A stretch of 64,000 nucleotides of DNA from Kitasatospora sp. NBC_00374 (GCF_041434935.1 NZ_CP107964.1:5253001-5317000), one strand, 5' to 3'; positions 8,935 to 17,867 are shown, numbered from the stretch's first letter. Program-made: numbers and translations. Notes: generated by a model from the sequence alone, not told the origin.

Positions 8935-9155
8935 GCCCCAAGTGTGCCGAAGGCCGGGCCGGCGGCCGCGGGCAGGGTGCCGTGCAGGCGGTCCGGAAGG
9001 CCGGGGTCGGCCGGGTACCCGCCGGCCCGGTGCCAGTTGTCCCGGCCGTGCCGTCCGGTGCGGTCGAGGTCGCGGCCGACCAGCAGGCCCAGCAGGCCGA
9101 AGGTCCCGACCACGCCGGCCAGGACGAGCACGTTCGCAAGGATCGAAGAGGTCAT
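8721..9155 (-). CDS. Candidate small membrane protein overlapping the acetyltransferase gene
   Basis: Starting at ATG 9155 the frame begins MTSSILANVLVLAGVVGTFG, a clear N-terminal membrane segment (about residues 5-27), followed by a charged Gly/Pro/Asp-rich stretch. Third-position GC in the first ~72 codons is very high, as expected for a real gene. The frame does not stop before the acetyltransferase start at 8934; it runs on to 8721 with low-complexity Ser/Pro/Arg sequence that looks like a shadow. Either the proteins truly overlap by about 210 bp or a sequence change removed the original stop. The gene is divergent from the AraC regulator and shares its promoter region, which carries an inverted repeat. 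Confidence 0.42.
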   Translation of the reverse strand: MTSSILANVLVLAGVVGTFGLLGLLVGRDLDRTGRHGRDNWHRAGGYPADPGLPDRLHGTLPAAAGPAFGTLGAWTPTPTSSSAAPARRNSTPPASSPSRSTSRRATAGLTAPTPGSSRTPGAGPRRPSSSSPSTPRTAPCSAA

Positions 9156-9190
9156 GCCTTCAGCCTGGCCGCTGGGCCGGTGCCGGACGA

Positions 9191-9227
9191 GTGGCAGAAA
9201 TGCCTGCTTGCATCGAAATGCTGCCAC
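9191..9227. promoter_or_regulatory. Inverted repeat in divergent promoter of AraC regulator
   Basis: GTGGCAG (9191-9197) and CTGCCAC (9221-9227) form a 7-bp inverted repeat with a 23-bp spacer; GAAATGC is also repeated directly inside. It lies 16 bp before the regulator start and 36 bp before the divergent membrane-protein start, a likely autoregulatory operator. Confidence 0.5.
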
Positions 9228-9242
9228 CGTCATCCTGGAGCC

Positions 9243-10217
9243 ATGCTGACGAACGTGGTGGCCGTGGTGCTGGAGGAGATCCACCCCTTCGAACTGGGCG
9301 TGGCCTGCGAGATCTTCGGGCTGGACCGGGCCGACGACGGCCTGCCGGTCTACGACTTCGCGCTCGCCTCGGCCCGCCCCGGCCTGCTGCGCACCCACGC
9401 GGGCTTCCGGGTGGAGGTGCCGCACGGAGTGGAGCGGATCGCCGAGGCGGACCTGGTGATCACCGCCGCGACCGGCGTCCAGGAGGAGTTCCCGGCCGAG
9501 CTGATCGAGGCGCTGCGGGCCGCGGTGGAGCGTGGCACCCGGGTCCTGTCGATCTGCAGCGGCACCTTCCTGCTCGGCGCGGCCGGCCTGCTCGACGGCC
9601 GCCGCTGCACCACCCACTGGCGCCACTCCGACCGGCTCGCCGCACGGTTCCCGCTCACCCGGGTCGAGCCGGACGTGCTGTACGTCGACGAGGACCCGGT
9701 GATCACCGCGGCCGGCACCGCCTCGGGCATCGACGCCTGTCTGCACCTGGTCCGCAAGCTGCAGGGCGCCGAGGTGGCCCGGGGGATCGCCCGCCGGATG
9801 GTGGTCGCCCCGCACCGCGAGGGCGGCCAGGCGCAGTTCATCGCCCGCCCGCTGCCCGTCGAGGACGGCGACTCGCTGGGCGGGGTGCTCGACTGGATGC
9901 GCCGCCACCTGGACCGGGAGAACACCGTCGACGAACTGGCGGCCCGGGCCCACATGTCGCCGCGGACCTTCGCCCGCCGCTTCCACCAGGAGACCGGCAC
10001 CACGCCGCACCGCTGGCTGACCGGTCAGCGGCTGCTGCTGGCCCAGCGGCTGCTGGAGGGCACCGAGGAGCCGGTCGACGCCGTGGCGGCCCGCTGCGGC
10101 TTCGGCAACGCCGCCACGCTGAGGCACCACTTCGGCCGCAGGCTGGGCACCACCCCGCAGGCGTACCGCAGGGCGTTCGCGGGCAGCGGCCCGAACGGCC
10201 CGGCGGCCCGGGTGTGA
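9243..10217 (+). CDS. GlxA/FtrA-type transcriptional regulator (GATase1 plus AraC HTH)
   Basis: A 324-residue protein with an N-terminal DJ-1/PfpI-like domain (about residues 1-190) and a C-terminal AraC double helix-turn-helix (about 220-315). In the first domain SICSGTFLLGAAGLLDGR has the nucleophile-elbow cysteine, and TTHW follows. In the second, NTVDELAARAHMSPRTFARR is the first HTH. I chose the ATG at 9243 because it follows CTGGAG and starts at the domain boundary; the frame is open further upstream through non-coding DNA. The ligand is unknown. S. coelicolor NrdS is also AraC-like, but it is the last gene of the nrd operon, so I do not equate this divergent gene with nrdS. Confidence 0.9.
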   Translation: MLTNVVAVVLEEIHPFELGVACEIFGLDRADDGLPVYDFALASARPGLLRTHAGFRVEVPHGVERIAEADLVITAATGVQEEFPAELIEALRAAVERGTRVLSICSGTFLLGAAGLLDGRRCTTHWRHSDRLAARFPLTRVEPDVLYVDEDPVITAAGTASGIDACLHLVRKLQGAEVARGIARRMVVAPHREGGQAQFIARPLPVEDGDSLGGVLDWMRRHLDRENTVDELAARAHMSPRTFARRFHQETGTTPHRWLTGQRLLLAQRLLEGTEEPVDAVAARCGFGNAATLRHHFGRRLGTTPQAYRRAFAGSGPNGPAARV

Positions 10218-10235
10218 CGGCGGCCTTGGGGCCGG

Positions 10236-10979
10236 TCAGCCCAGGTGCTCGGTGGCGTTCCAGCCCTCGGGGGCCAGCCGGCCCCGGTCGGCCCGCCAGA
10301 GGCTGGCGGAGCAGTTGCGCACCGGTTCGAGGGCGAGCAGCTGCGGCTCGGTGAGCCGGTCCAGGATGTAACGGAGCATCAGGACGGTACAGTCGTGGGC
10401 GACCACCAGCACCGGCCGGCCGTCCTCCTCCTCGGCCAGGTCGCGCAGCAGGCTGCGCATCCGCAGAGCGACGTCCAGCCAGGACTCGCCGCCCGGCGGC
10501 CGGTAGTGCAGCTCGCCCATCCGGCGGCGGCGGACCGCCTCGGCCGGGTGCTCCTTCTCGATGGCCGCCTTGGTGAGCATCTCCAGGATGCCCAGCTCTC
10601 TGTCCCGCAGCCGTTCGTCGTAGCGGATCGGCAGGTTGACCGGGACCGCGCCGAGGCCGGAGGCCTGGGCGAGCGCGATCCGGGTGGTCTCGGTGGTGCG
10701 CAGGTACGGAGAGGACCAGACACTGCGCGGGCGGTCGGCGGCGGGCAGGGCGGCCCACCAGCGGCCGAGCGCCTGGGCCTGGGCCTGGCCGCGCATGGAG
10801 AGCGGGATGTCGGCGTCCCGGCTGGTGATCGGGACGGTCAGCGCCCCGGAGGCGTCGGCGTGGCGGAACTCCACGTTCGCGGTCGACTCACCGTGCCGGG
10901 TGGCGATCAGGAGGGAGGGCAGCCGGCTGTCCTCGCTGCGTCCCCGGTGCCCGTTCAGGATGGTGCTGATCTCTGTCAT
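10236..10979 (-). CDS. Histidine phosphatase (phosphoglycerate mutase-like)
   Basis: A 247-residue member of the histidine phosphatase superfamily. The catalytic RHGES motif is near residue 28 (ATRHGEST) and the second active-site histidine is in VAHDCTVLML near residue 196; both are intact. The length fits a small-molecule phosphatase rather than glycolytic mutase, and the substrate is unknown. The start is the ATG at 10979, which follows GGGGAGA; an 18-codon upstream extension to 11033 has no ribosome site. It converges with the AraC regulator with an 18-bp gap. Confidence 0.88.
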   Translation of the reverse strand: MTEISTILNGHRGRSEDSRLPSLLIATRHGESTANVEFRHADASGALTVPITSRDADIPLSMRGQAQAQALGRWWAALPAADRPRSVWSSPYLRTTETTRIALAQASGLGAVPVNLPIRYDERLRDRELGILEMLTKAAIEKEHPAEAVRRRRMGELHYRPPGGESWLDVALRMRSLLRDLAEEEDGRPVLVVAHDCTVLMLRYILDRLTEPQLLALEPVRNCSASLWRADRGRLAPEGWNATEHLG

Positions 10980-11049
10980 GGCAGTGTCTCCCCGTCTCCC
11001 TCGTCTCTGCCTGGGACGAACGGCCCGCCACATAGATCATCGCCCGATA

Positions 11050-11096
11050 TGATCGCGCCGTCGCCTCAAGTGTTGACGGAAGCGACGGCGCGATCA
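11050..11096 (-). terminator. Terminator after symporter operon
   Basis: A perfect 15-bp stem (11050-11064 with 11082-11096) with a 17-nt loop, located 38 bp after the symporter stop codon. Confidence 0.75.
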
Positions 11097-11133
11097 CAGG
11101 GCGCACGCCGGACTTTCGCGCGCCCCCGATGAC

Positions 11134-12759
11134 TCAGTGCGCCGCTGCCGGCTGGGGTGCGTTCTCGACGGCCGGCTCGCCGGCGTCGGCGCCGTAGTCG
11201 GCGGGCGAGGTGCTGTCCACGCCCTCCGGCGCCTTGGCGGCCCGCAGGACCACCGTCAGCGCCACGGCCACCACCAGGTTCAGCACGAACGCGGTGAGGC
11301 CGATGTAGCCGATCTCGCCGATGAACGGGATCTCGGCCGAGCTGCCGCCGAAGTGCTTGGTGGCGGGCGAGGAGACGCCGTAGGCCTTCCAGGTGCCGTA
11401 GGCCATGCCGGCCAGCCAGCCGGCCAGCAGTGCCCAGCGGTGGAACCAGCGGGTGAACAGGCCGCCGACGATCGAGACGAAGGTCTGCAGGATCCACAGG
11501 CCGCCGAGCAGCTGCAGGTTGATCGCGAACTGCTTGTCCATGGTGAGCACGAAGGCCAGGGCGCCGACCTTGACCAGCAGCGAGGCGATCTTGGCGACCC
11601 GGGTCTCGTCGGCCGGGGTGGCCTCCGGGCGGATGAACTCCTTGTAGATGTTGCGGGTGAAGAGGTTGGCGGCGGCGATCGACATGATCGCTGCGGGGAC
11701 CAGGGCACCGATGCCGATGGCCGCGAAGGCCGCGCCGGTGAACCAGTCCGGGAACATGTTCTCGAACAGCTGCGGCACCGACAGCTGGGCGTTGAAGCCC
11801 TTCACGCCCTTGCCGACACCGGCCGCGATGGCCATGAAGCCGAGCAGGGCGAGCAGGCCCAGCATCAGCGAGTAGGCCGGCATGATCGCCATGTTCCGGC
11901 GGACCGTGTTGCGGGACTTGGAGGCCAGCACGCCGGTCACCGAGTGCGGGTACATGAAGAGCGCCAGAGCCGAGCCGAAGGCGAGCGTGGCGTAGGTCCA
12001 GTGCGCGTTCGGGCCGAGCACCAGCGAGCCGCTCGGCTTGCCGGTGGCGGGGTTGACCGTGGAGAACTTCTGCGCGGCCGCGTCGAAGATGTGGCCGTAG
12101 CCGCCGAGCCGCATCGGGATGTAGATCACCGCGACGATGATCACGATGTAGACCAGGGTGTCCTTGACGAAGGCGATCAGCGCCGGCGCCCGCAGGCCCG
12201 AGGAGTAGGTGTAGGCGGCCAGCACCGCGAAGGCCAGGAACAGCGGCAGGTCCTTCATGAACCAGTTCCCGGAGCCGCCGACGCCGAGCACGTCCAGCAC
12301 CGCCTGGATGCCGACCAGCTGGAGCGCGATGTACGGCATGGTGGCGAGGATGCCGGTCAGCGCCACGGCCAGCGACAGGCCCCTGGAGCCGTACCGGCCG
12401 CGCACGAAGTCCGCCGGGGTGACGTACCCGTGCACCCGCGACACCGACCACAGACGGGGCAGGAAGAGGAAGACCAGCGGGTACGCGATGATCGTGTACG
12501 GCACGGCGAAGAAGCCGGCCGCGCCGGTGCCGTAGATCGCCGCGGGCACCGCGACGAAGGTGTAGGCCGTGTACAGGTCGCCGCCGAGCAGGAACCAGGT
12601 GACCCAGGTGCCGAAGCTGCGGCCGCCGAGGCCCCACTCGTGCAGGTGCAGCGCGTCCTGCGGCCGGCGCCAGCGGGAGGCCAGAAAGCCCACCACCGTG
12701 ACCAGCACGAAGAACAGCAGGAAGACGGTGAGCGCGGTGACGTTGACGCCCGTGTGCAT
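11134..12759 (-). CDS. Sodium:solute symporter, MctP-like
   Basis: A 541-residue polytopic transporter of the SSS family with about 13 hydrophobic segments. The N-terminal part, with GLGGRSFGTWVTWFLLGGDL near residue 45, is typical of the monocarboxylate/short-chain acid (MctP) branch. The gene begins inside the stop codon of the small DUF3311 gene (TGATG), so translation is coupled; that pairing is characteristic of this branch. Likely substrates are acetate, pyruvate or related monocarboxylates, but sequence alone does not settle this. Confidence 0.9.
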   Translation of the reverse strand: MHTGVNVTALTVFLLFFVLVTVVGFLASRWRRPQDALHLHEWGLGGRSFGTWVTWFLLGGDLYTAYTFVAVPAAIYGTGAAGFFAVPYTIIAYPLVFLFLPRLWSVSRVHGYVTPADFVRGRYGSRGLSLAVALTGILATMPYIALQLVGIQAVLDVLGVGGSGNWFMKDLPLFLAFAVLAAYTYSSGLRAPALIAFVKDTLVYIVIIVAVIYIPMRLGGYGHIFDAAAQKFSTVNPATGKPSGSLVLGPNAHWTYATLAFGSALALFMYPHSVTGVLASKSRNTVRRNMAIMPAYSLMLGLLALLGFMAIAAGVGKGVKGFNAQLSVPQLFENMFPDWFTGAAFAAIGIGALVPAAIMSIAAANLFTRNIYKEFIRPEATPADETRVAKIASLLVKVGALAFVLTMDKQFAINLQLLGGLWILQTFVSIVGGLFTRWFHRWALLAGWLAGMAYGTWKAYGVSSPATKHFGGSSAEIPFIGEIGYIGLTAFVLNLVVAVALTVVLRAAKAPEGVDSTSPADYGADAGEPAVENAPQPAAAH

Positions 12760-13016
12760 CAGACCTCACCGCCCGCGGCGGCCTTGCGGGCCTTCTCGTC
12801 GCGGTTGATCAGCAGGTAGGCCCCGACGGTGAAGACCGCGGACACCGGCACCCACATCAACTGGTACCAGTAGAAGAAGGGCACCCCGCCGACCTCCGGC
12901 CCCGACTTGGTGTACGAGGCGACCCAGAGCATCGAGACGACGGGCACGGCCAGGCACAGCCCGGCGAGCACCCGGGCCGGTGTGACCACCGGCAGGGCTG
13001 GGACTTCTGAGGACAT
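12759..13016 (-). CDS. DUF3311 small membrane protein, symporter partner
   Basis: An 85-residue protein with two membrane segments (about residues 13-32 and 47-70) and a charged C-terminus (NRDEKARKAAAGGEV). It matches the small DUF3311 proteins usually encoded just upstream of MctP-like symporters. Its stop codon overlaps the symporter start. The start is ATG 13016. It may be an accessory subunit needed for assembly or activity, by analogy with other small-subunit SSS transporters. Confidence 0.88.
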   Translation of the reverse strand: MSSEVPALPVVTPARVLAGLCLAVPVVSMLWVASYTKSGPEVGGVPFFYWYQLMWVPVSAVFTVGAYLLINRDEKARKAAAGGEV

Positions 13017-13093
13017 GTTGCGGCTCCGGCTGAAGAGGGTTCACCTCGTCGGCGCCGCAGCGCACATCACTGTCCGCCCGCCGAGCAGCACCT

Positions 13094-13104
13094 CTGGTGA
13101 CCAG
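13094..13104. promoter_or_regulatory. Short perfect palindrome upstream of symporter operon
   Basis: CTGGTGACCAG is an 11-bp palindrome 78 bp before the DUF3311 start. It resembles a dre half-site pair but the spacing is too short for DasR. It may be an operator. Confidence 0.3.
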
Positions 13105-13212
13105 TAGTCAGTACGGGAGCGAAATTTAGGGCACGCCGTGACCTGTGTCACTGGCCGCGACAGAACTTCTCGCAAGCCGGACGGACAGATCGGTCGAATG
13201 GGTGCGTTCCGG

Positions 13213-14001
13213 TCACTCCGGCCGCTTGAGCCGGGTGATGAACTTGTACCGGTCGCCGCGGTAGATCGAGCGGACCCACTCCACCGGCTGGCCCTCGGTG
13301 TCGAAGGAGTGCCGGGAGAGCTGGAGCATCGGCAGCCCGAGGTCGGAGCCGAGCAGACCGGCCTCCCGCGGGTCGGCCAGGGTGGTCTCGATGGTCTCCT
13401 CGGCCTCGGCCACCGTCACCCCGTAGACCTCGCGCAGCGCGGTGTACAGCGAGTTGTGCTTGGCCAGGTTGCGGCGCAGGGCGGGGAAGCGCTTGGCGGA
13501 CAGGTGGGCCACCTCGATGGCCATCGGGTCGCCGTTGGCGAGGCGCAGCCGCTCGATCCGCAGCACCCGCCCGCCGGGCTTGATGTCCAGCAGCGGGGCC
13601 AGCCGCTCGTCGGCGGTGATGTAGCCGATCTCGATCAGCCGGGAGGTCGGCTCCAGGCCCTGGGCGCGCATGTCCTCGGTGTACGAGGTCAGCTGGAGGG
13701 CCTGGGCGACCTTCGGCTTGGCGACGAAGGTGCCCTTGCCCTGGATCCGCTCCAGCCGGCCCTCGACGACCAGCTCCTGCAGGGCCTGCCGGACGGTGGT
13801 CCGCGAGGTGTCGAACTGCGCCGCCAGCGCGCGCTCCGGCGGGACCGGCGTACCGGCCGGCTGGACCTCCGTCAGCTGCAGCAGATGGCGCTTGAGGCCG
13901 TAATACTTGGGGACGCGGGCCGCCGTGTCGGTGGCAGGTCCGGACTGTGCCGGCACCGTGGTTCCTCCGGGGAGGTCCGACGTGTCCCTGTCGCCGCTCA
14001 T
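13213..14001 (-). CDS. dasR: DasR, GntR/HutC-family global regulator of aminosugar use
   Basis: A 262-residue regulator with an N-terminal winged HTH (PPERALAAQFDTSRTTVRQA, about residues 50-70) and a C-terminal UTRA effector domain. Long stretches match the DasR sequence as I remember it, notably VPKYYGLKRHLL, ELVVEGRLERIQGKGTFVAK and the end DRYKFITRLKRPE. DasR represses N-acetylglucosamine and chitin genes and antibiotic clusters, and is released by GlcN-6-P or GlcNAc-6-P. The chosen ATG at 14001 follows AGGAG; a longer form from ATG 14070 is possible. In S. coelicolor dasR is divergent from dasABC; here it lies downstream of dasA-B-C and the GH3 gene in the same direction. Confidence 0.94.
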   Translation of the reverse strand: MSGDRDTSDLPGGTTVPAQSGPATDTAARVPKYYGLKRHLLQLTEVQPAGTPVPPERALAAQFDTSRTTVRQALQELVVEGRLERIQGKGTFVAKPKVAQALQLTSYTEDMRAQGLEPTSRLIEIGYITADERLAPLLDIKPGGRVLRIERLRLANGDPMAIEVAHLSAKRFPALRRNLAKHNSLYTALREVYGVTVAEAEETIETTLADPREAGLLGSDLGLPMLQLSRHSFDTEGQPVEWVRSIYRGDRYKFITRLKRPE

Positions 14002-14176
14002 GGCCGCTCTCACTCCTCGCAGTGCAGCCGTCACCGGCTCCTCCATCGATGTATCAGCACATGGTTGCACGCTGGGGCCGGTCGGTGTGAGTTCCCTTCC
14101 GCAACCAGAATCGGGCGACCCCCGCGGCCGGCCCCGGCGGATCGCCGGAACCCGCCGTCAGGGGGCCGTCCGGCGG

Positions 14177-15757
14177 TCAGCCCGGCTGGGCGGTGCTGAC
14201 GCCCAGACCGGCCAGCGCCTCGGCCGCGGCGATGCCGCAGACCCGCGAACCACCGTGCGTGGCCAGCACCGGCACACCCCGGGCACCGAAGATCTCTCCG
14301 ACGCCGTGCGCGGTGCCGATCTCCACCACCACCGCGTCCGGACGGGCCTCGACCAGGGCGAGGGCGGCGCGCAGCATCCACGGGTGCCGGTGCACGTCGC
14401 GGACCACCAGCACCAGCCGGCGGCCGATCGCGGCACCCAGCAACGGGGCGACGTCGACCTCCGCGCCCTCCGCTGCCACCGGGACGTGCAGCAGGCCGGA
14501 GCCCTCCATCCGGGTCGCCGGGGCGTTCACCCGGGCCCGGGTGGTGCCGGGGATCAGCTCGGTGAGCGGGCCTGCCACACCCCAGGGCGTCTCCTCGCCG
14601 ACCGCGATGTTGGCCCCGGGGGAGAACTCGACCACGTGCGGCACGCCCTCGACCGGGCGGAGCCCGCCGTGCACCCGCAGGGCCCGGCGGGCCGCCGCGA
14701 GGCCGATCCCGACCTCGCCGTGCGTGCCCACCTGGGACTGCCGCACGGCGGCCGACCAGCGGGCGACCGCGCGGTTGCGCTCGGCGGCCAGGTGCAGGCG
14801 CTCGGCGGAGAGCCGGCCCTCGCGGACCGCCCAGACCAGCGCGTCGCGCAGGTACAGGAAGGCGGCCTCGTCCTGCAGCCCGCCGCCGACGCAGATGGTG
14901 TCCGCGCCGGCCGCGACGGCCTGGACGGCCCCCGCCGCGACGCCGTGGGTGCCGGAGATGGCGCCCATCTCGATGCCGTCGGTGACGATCAGCCCGTCGA
15001 AGCCGAGCTCCTCGCGGAGCAGGCCGGTCAGGATCGCCGAGGACATCGTGGCGGGCAGCCGCTCGTCGTAGGCGGGGAAGAGGATGTGGGCGGTCATGAT
15101 GCTCTTCACGCCGGCCGCGATGGCGGCCCGGAAGGGCAGCAGGTGCTCCTGGAACTGCTCCTGGCTCAGGTCGATCCGGGGCAGCCCGAGGTGGGAGTCG
15201 CCGGTGGTGTCACCGTGGCCGGGGAAGTGCTTGGCGCAGGCGGCCACGCCGGCCGACTGCAGGCCGCGGACGTAGGCGGCGGTGTGCCGGGCGGCGAGGT
15301 CGCCGTCGTCCCCGAACGAGCGCACCCCGATGACCGGGTTGTGCGGGTTGGAGTTGACGTCGGCGCTGGGCGCGTAGTTCAGGTTGACGCCGACCGTGGC
15401 GAGGTCGAAGCCGATCGAGCGGGCCACCCGCTCGGTCAGGTCGACGTCGTCGACCCGCCCGAGCGCGAGGTTGCCCGGGTAGGAGGAGCCGGCGGTCACC
15501 TCCAGGCGGGTGACGTCGCCGCCCTCCTCGTCGGTGGCGATCAGCAGGTCCGGGTTGAGCGCGTACAGCTCCCCGGTCAGCTGCGCCACCTGCTGGGGGG
15601 TACGGATGTTGCGGCCGAACAGTGCCACACCGCCCAGCTCACCCGAGCCCAGTCTCCGGCGCAGCCAGTCGGGCGCGGTCAGGCCGGCGAATCCGGGCTG
15701 GAGGACCGCTCCGGCGTCCGTCAGGAGTTCGACGCTTTCCGTACCAGGAGTCGCCAT
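14177..15757 (-). CDS. GH3 beta-N-acetylglucosaminidase, cytosolic (dasD-like)
   Basis: A 526-residue glycoside hydrolase family 3 enzyme of the NagZ type. It carries the family signature KHFPGHGDTTGDSH (residues 176-189), whose Asp187/His189 dyad acts as the acid/base. The nucleophile is Asp260 in VTDGIEMGAI. There is no signal peptide, so it should cleave N,N'-diacetylchitobiose after import. A C-terminal domain of about 170 residues follows the barrel. The ATG at 15757 follows GGGAAGGA, 53 bp after the dasC stop, so this is the fourth gene of the das transport operon. Peptidoglycan recycling is another possible role. Confidence 0.92.
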   Translation of the reverse strand: MATPGTESVELLTDAGAVLQPGFAGLTAPDWLRRRLGSGELGGVALFGRNIRTPQQVAQLTGELYALNPDLLIATDEEGGDVTRLEVTAGSSYPGNLALGRVDDVDLTERVARSIGFDLATVGVNLNYAPSADVNSNPHNPVIGVRSFGDDGDLAARHTAAYVRGLQSAGVAACAKHFPGHGDTTGDSHLGLPRIDLSQEQFQEHLLPFRAAIAAGVKSIMTAHILFPAYDERLPATMSSAILTGLLREELGFDGLIVTDGIEMGAISGTHGVAAGAVQAVAAGADTICVGGGLQDEAAFLYLRDALVWAVREGRLSAERLHLAAERNRAVARWSAAVRQSQVGTHGEVGIGLAAARRALRVHGGLRPVEGVPHVVEFSPGANIAVGEETPWGVAGPLTELIPGTTRARVNAPATRMEGSGLLHVPVAAEGAEVDVAPLLGAAIGRRLVLVVRDVHRHPWMLRAALALVEARPDAVVVEIGTAHGVGEIFGARGVPVLATHGGSRVCGIAAAEALAGLGVSTAQPG

Positions 15758-15810
15758 GGTTCCTTCCCTGGGGGATGAGGTGCTGGAGGTGCGGTGGGGT
15801 GAGGAAGGGG

Positions 15811-16728
15811 CTAGCCCTTGACCGCACCGGCGGTGAGGCCCGCCGACACCTTCTTCTGGAAGATCACGAACATGAGGATCACGGGCAGCGAGACCAGCAG
15901 GGCGCCGGCCATCTGGGCGCCGTAGTCCGCGCCACGGGTGGGGGTGGTGGCGTAGAACGTCAGCCAGGCCATCGAGGTCTGCTTGCCGCCGCTGCTGAGC
16001 ATGGTGTTGACGACGATGAACTCGTTCCAGGCCTGGATCCAGCTGTACACGCCGGTGGTGATCAGACCGGGCAGGGTGAGCGGCAGGATCACCCGGAAGA
16101 AGGCGCCCCACTTGGTGCAGCCGTCGACCATGGCGGCCTCGTCCAGCTCGGCCGGGATGTTCACGATGAACGAGCGCAGGGTCCACACCACGTAGGGGAC
16201 GGTGAAGACCAGGTAGGCGAGGACCACCCCGAAGAGCGAGCTGGTCAGGCCGGCCTCGTTCATCACCACGTACAGCGGGATGAGGATCGCCAGCAGCGGC
16301 ACCATCTGGACCACGAGCATCGTGACGATGAAGAAGTTGCGGCCGCGGAAGTCGAACCGGGCCACCGCGACGGCGGCCAGGAAGCCGATCACCAGGCCGA
16401 GCACTACCGAGCCGACGGTGATGACGGCGGTGTTCTGCAGGGCCGGCAGGAAGGCCTTGTCGTCGAAGATCGTCGAGTAGCTGTCGAACGAGAACGAACT
16501 GGGCCAGAAGGTCGGGTCCTTGGAGATCAGGTCCTTGTTCGTCTTGAACGTGGTGATGATCATCCAGTAGATCGGGAAGCCCATCGCGGCGGCGAAACCG
16601 AGACCGATGGTGTTCCAGACCCAGGTCATGCCCCGGCTCTCACCGGTGGTGCGGACCTTGGTCCTCACCTTGGGGGTGGCGGCGGCCCGCTCGGCCGGGC
16701 GGTCCGTCTGCACGTCAACGGTGGTCAT
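15811..16728 (-). CDS. dasC: Sugar ABC transporter permease DasC
   Basis: A 305-residue MalG-type inner-membrane subunit with six membrane segments. The EAA loop that contacts the ATPase is ELDEAAMVDGCTKWGAFFRV (about residues 190-210). It starts inside the dasB stop codon (ATGA overlap), so the two permeases are made in equal amounts. Known DasABC imports chitobiose, with the ATPase MsiK supplied from elsewhere; no ATPase gene lies in this cluster, consistent with that. DasR sites upstream of dasA should control the operon. Confidence 0.9.
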   Translation of the reverse strand: MTTVDVQTDRPAERAAATPKVRTKVRTTGESRGMTWVWNTIGLGFAAAMGFPIYWMIITTFKTNKDLISKDPTFWPSSFSFDSYSTIFDDKAFLPALQNTAVITVGSVVLGLVIGFLAAVAVARFDFRGRNFFIVTMLVVQMVPLLAILIPLYVVMNEAGLTSSLFGVVLAYLVFTVPYVVWTLRSFIVNIPAELDEAAMVDGCTKWGAFFRVILPLTLPGLITTGVYSWIQAWNEFIVVNTMLSSGGKQTSMAWLTFYATTPTRGADYGAQMAGALLVSLPVILMFVIFQKKVSAGLTAGAVKG

Positions 16729-17714
16729 CGCTCGTTGGCTCCGATCTTGAGCATCTGGCGGATGTAGAAGACCAGCACCGCCAGCATGAGAAGGATCATG
16801 GCGATCGAGATCACCGAGCTGTCGCTGTACTTCGAGGCGACGATGCCCTTCTCGTAGAGGTAGATCCCGATGGTCCAGTAGCCGTCCTCGGGCGAGGTGT
16901 TGCGGATCGAGAAGATCTGCGCGAACACCTGGAAGTCCCAGATGAAGCTGAGCGCGGTGGTCACCAGCAGGAACGGCCTGATGACCGGGATCACCACGTG
17001 GCGGAAGGACTGCAGGGGGCCGGCGCCGTCCAGCTTGGCGGCCTCCATCAGCTCCTTGGGCACCTGGGTCAGCGCGGCGTTGAGGCCCAGGACCAGGAAG
17101 GGCAGCGCGCCCCAGATGATGACCGCGGCGCAGACCACGTAGAGGCCGACGGTCGGGTCGCCGAACCAGTCGTAGTGCTTGACCGACTCGTCACCGGTGA
17201 GCAGGAAGCCGACGTAGTCGACCACACCGCCGTTGCTGGCGAACAGCCAGCGGAAGACGGTGCCGCTGACCAGCGCCGGAATGGCCCAGACGAACATCAT
17301 CACGGTGATGACGGTGACCTTGACCCAGTTCGAGACCCGGTTCAGGAGCAGGGCGAAGAGCATGCCCAGCACCATCGACAGGATGACCAGCTCCGCCGTG
17401 AAGTAGAGGGAGCGCAGCACGACGTCCCAGAACTGGCCGTCGCCCAGGATCTTCCCGAAGCCCTCGAACCCGATGTACTTCCCCAGCGACGGGTTGACGA
17501 TGTAGGCGTACCTGTTGATGTTCTGGAACGCGAGGTCGAACAGTCTGAACAGCGGGTACGCCATGATCCCCAGCAGCACGGCGGCGGCCGGGAGGATCAG
17601 GGCGTAGGGGATGTAGTGGCCGGCGGCGAAGAAGCCGCGGCGCTGCGCCGGCGCCGGCGCTGCGGGCGGGGCCGTTTCGGACCGTGTCGGGGTCTCGTTG
17701 GTAGTCACACTCAT
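16725..17714 (-). CDS. dasB: Sugar ABC transporter permease DasB
   Basis: A 329-residue MalF-type permease. A cytosolic Pro/Ala-rich N-terminus of about 35 residues precedes six membrane segments. The EAA loop reads ELMEAAKLDGAGPLQSFRHV (about residues 225-245). It pairs with DasC. The gene is separated from dasA by 153 bp containing two hairpins, an arrangement that commonly lowers permease levels relative to the binding protein. The ATG at 17714 is the only reasonable start. Confidence 0.9.
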   Translation of the reverse strand: MSVTTNETPTRSETAPPAAPAPAQRRGFFAAGHYIPYALILPAAAVLLGIMAYPLFRLFDLAFQNINRYAYIVNPSLGKYIGFEGFGKILGDGQFWDVVLRSLYFTAELVILSMVLGMLFALLLNRVSNWVKVTVITVMMFVWAIPALVSGTVFRWLFASNGGVVDYVGFLLTGDESVKHYDWFGDPTVGLYVVCAAVIIWGALPFLVLGLNAALTQVPKELMEAAKLDGAGPLQSFRHVVIPVIRPFLLVTTALSFIWDFQVFAQIFSIRNTSPEDGYWTIGIYLYEKGIVASKYSDSSVISIAMILLMLAVLVFYIRQMLKIGANER

Positions 17715-17762
17715 CAGGGTCCTTCCCGGGCCCGCGGAACTGGCTGGTGGGTCCTGGCGCGC

Positions 17763-17846
17763 GGGTGGGCAGTCCGCGTACGTCGCGAACTGCCCACCCC
17801 CTCTGCGCTCAGCGCTGGCAGGCCCCGGAGCCCCGGCGGGCTCCGG
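17763..17846 (-). terminator. Two intercistronic hairpins between dasA and dasB
   Basis: Downstream of dasA come a 9-bp stem (17825-17833 with 17838-17846, 4-nt loop) and then an 11-bp perfect stem (17763-17773 with 17789-17799, 15-nt loop). They could act as an attenuator or as RNA stabilisers, so that dasA mRNA exceeds dasBC mRNA. Confidence 0.6.
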
Positions 17847-17867
17847 ACGGCGCTGCGGTCAGCCGGT

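Noticed and set aside
9243..10217. AraC-type regulator as nrdS
   Set aside because: nrdS is the third gene of the nrdABS operon, whereas this gene is divergent, separated by several genes, and has a GATase1 domain.
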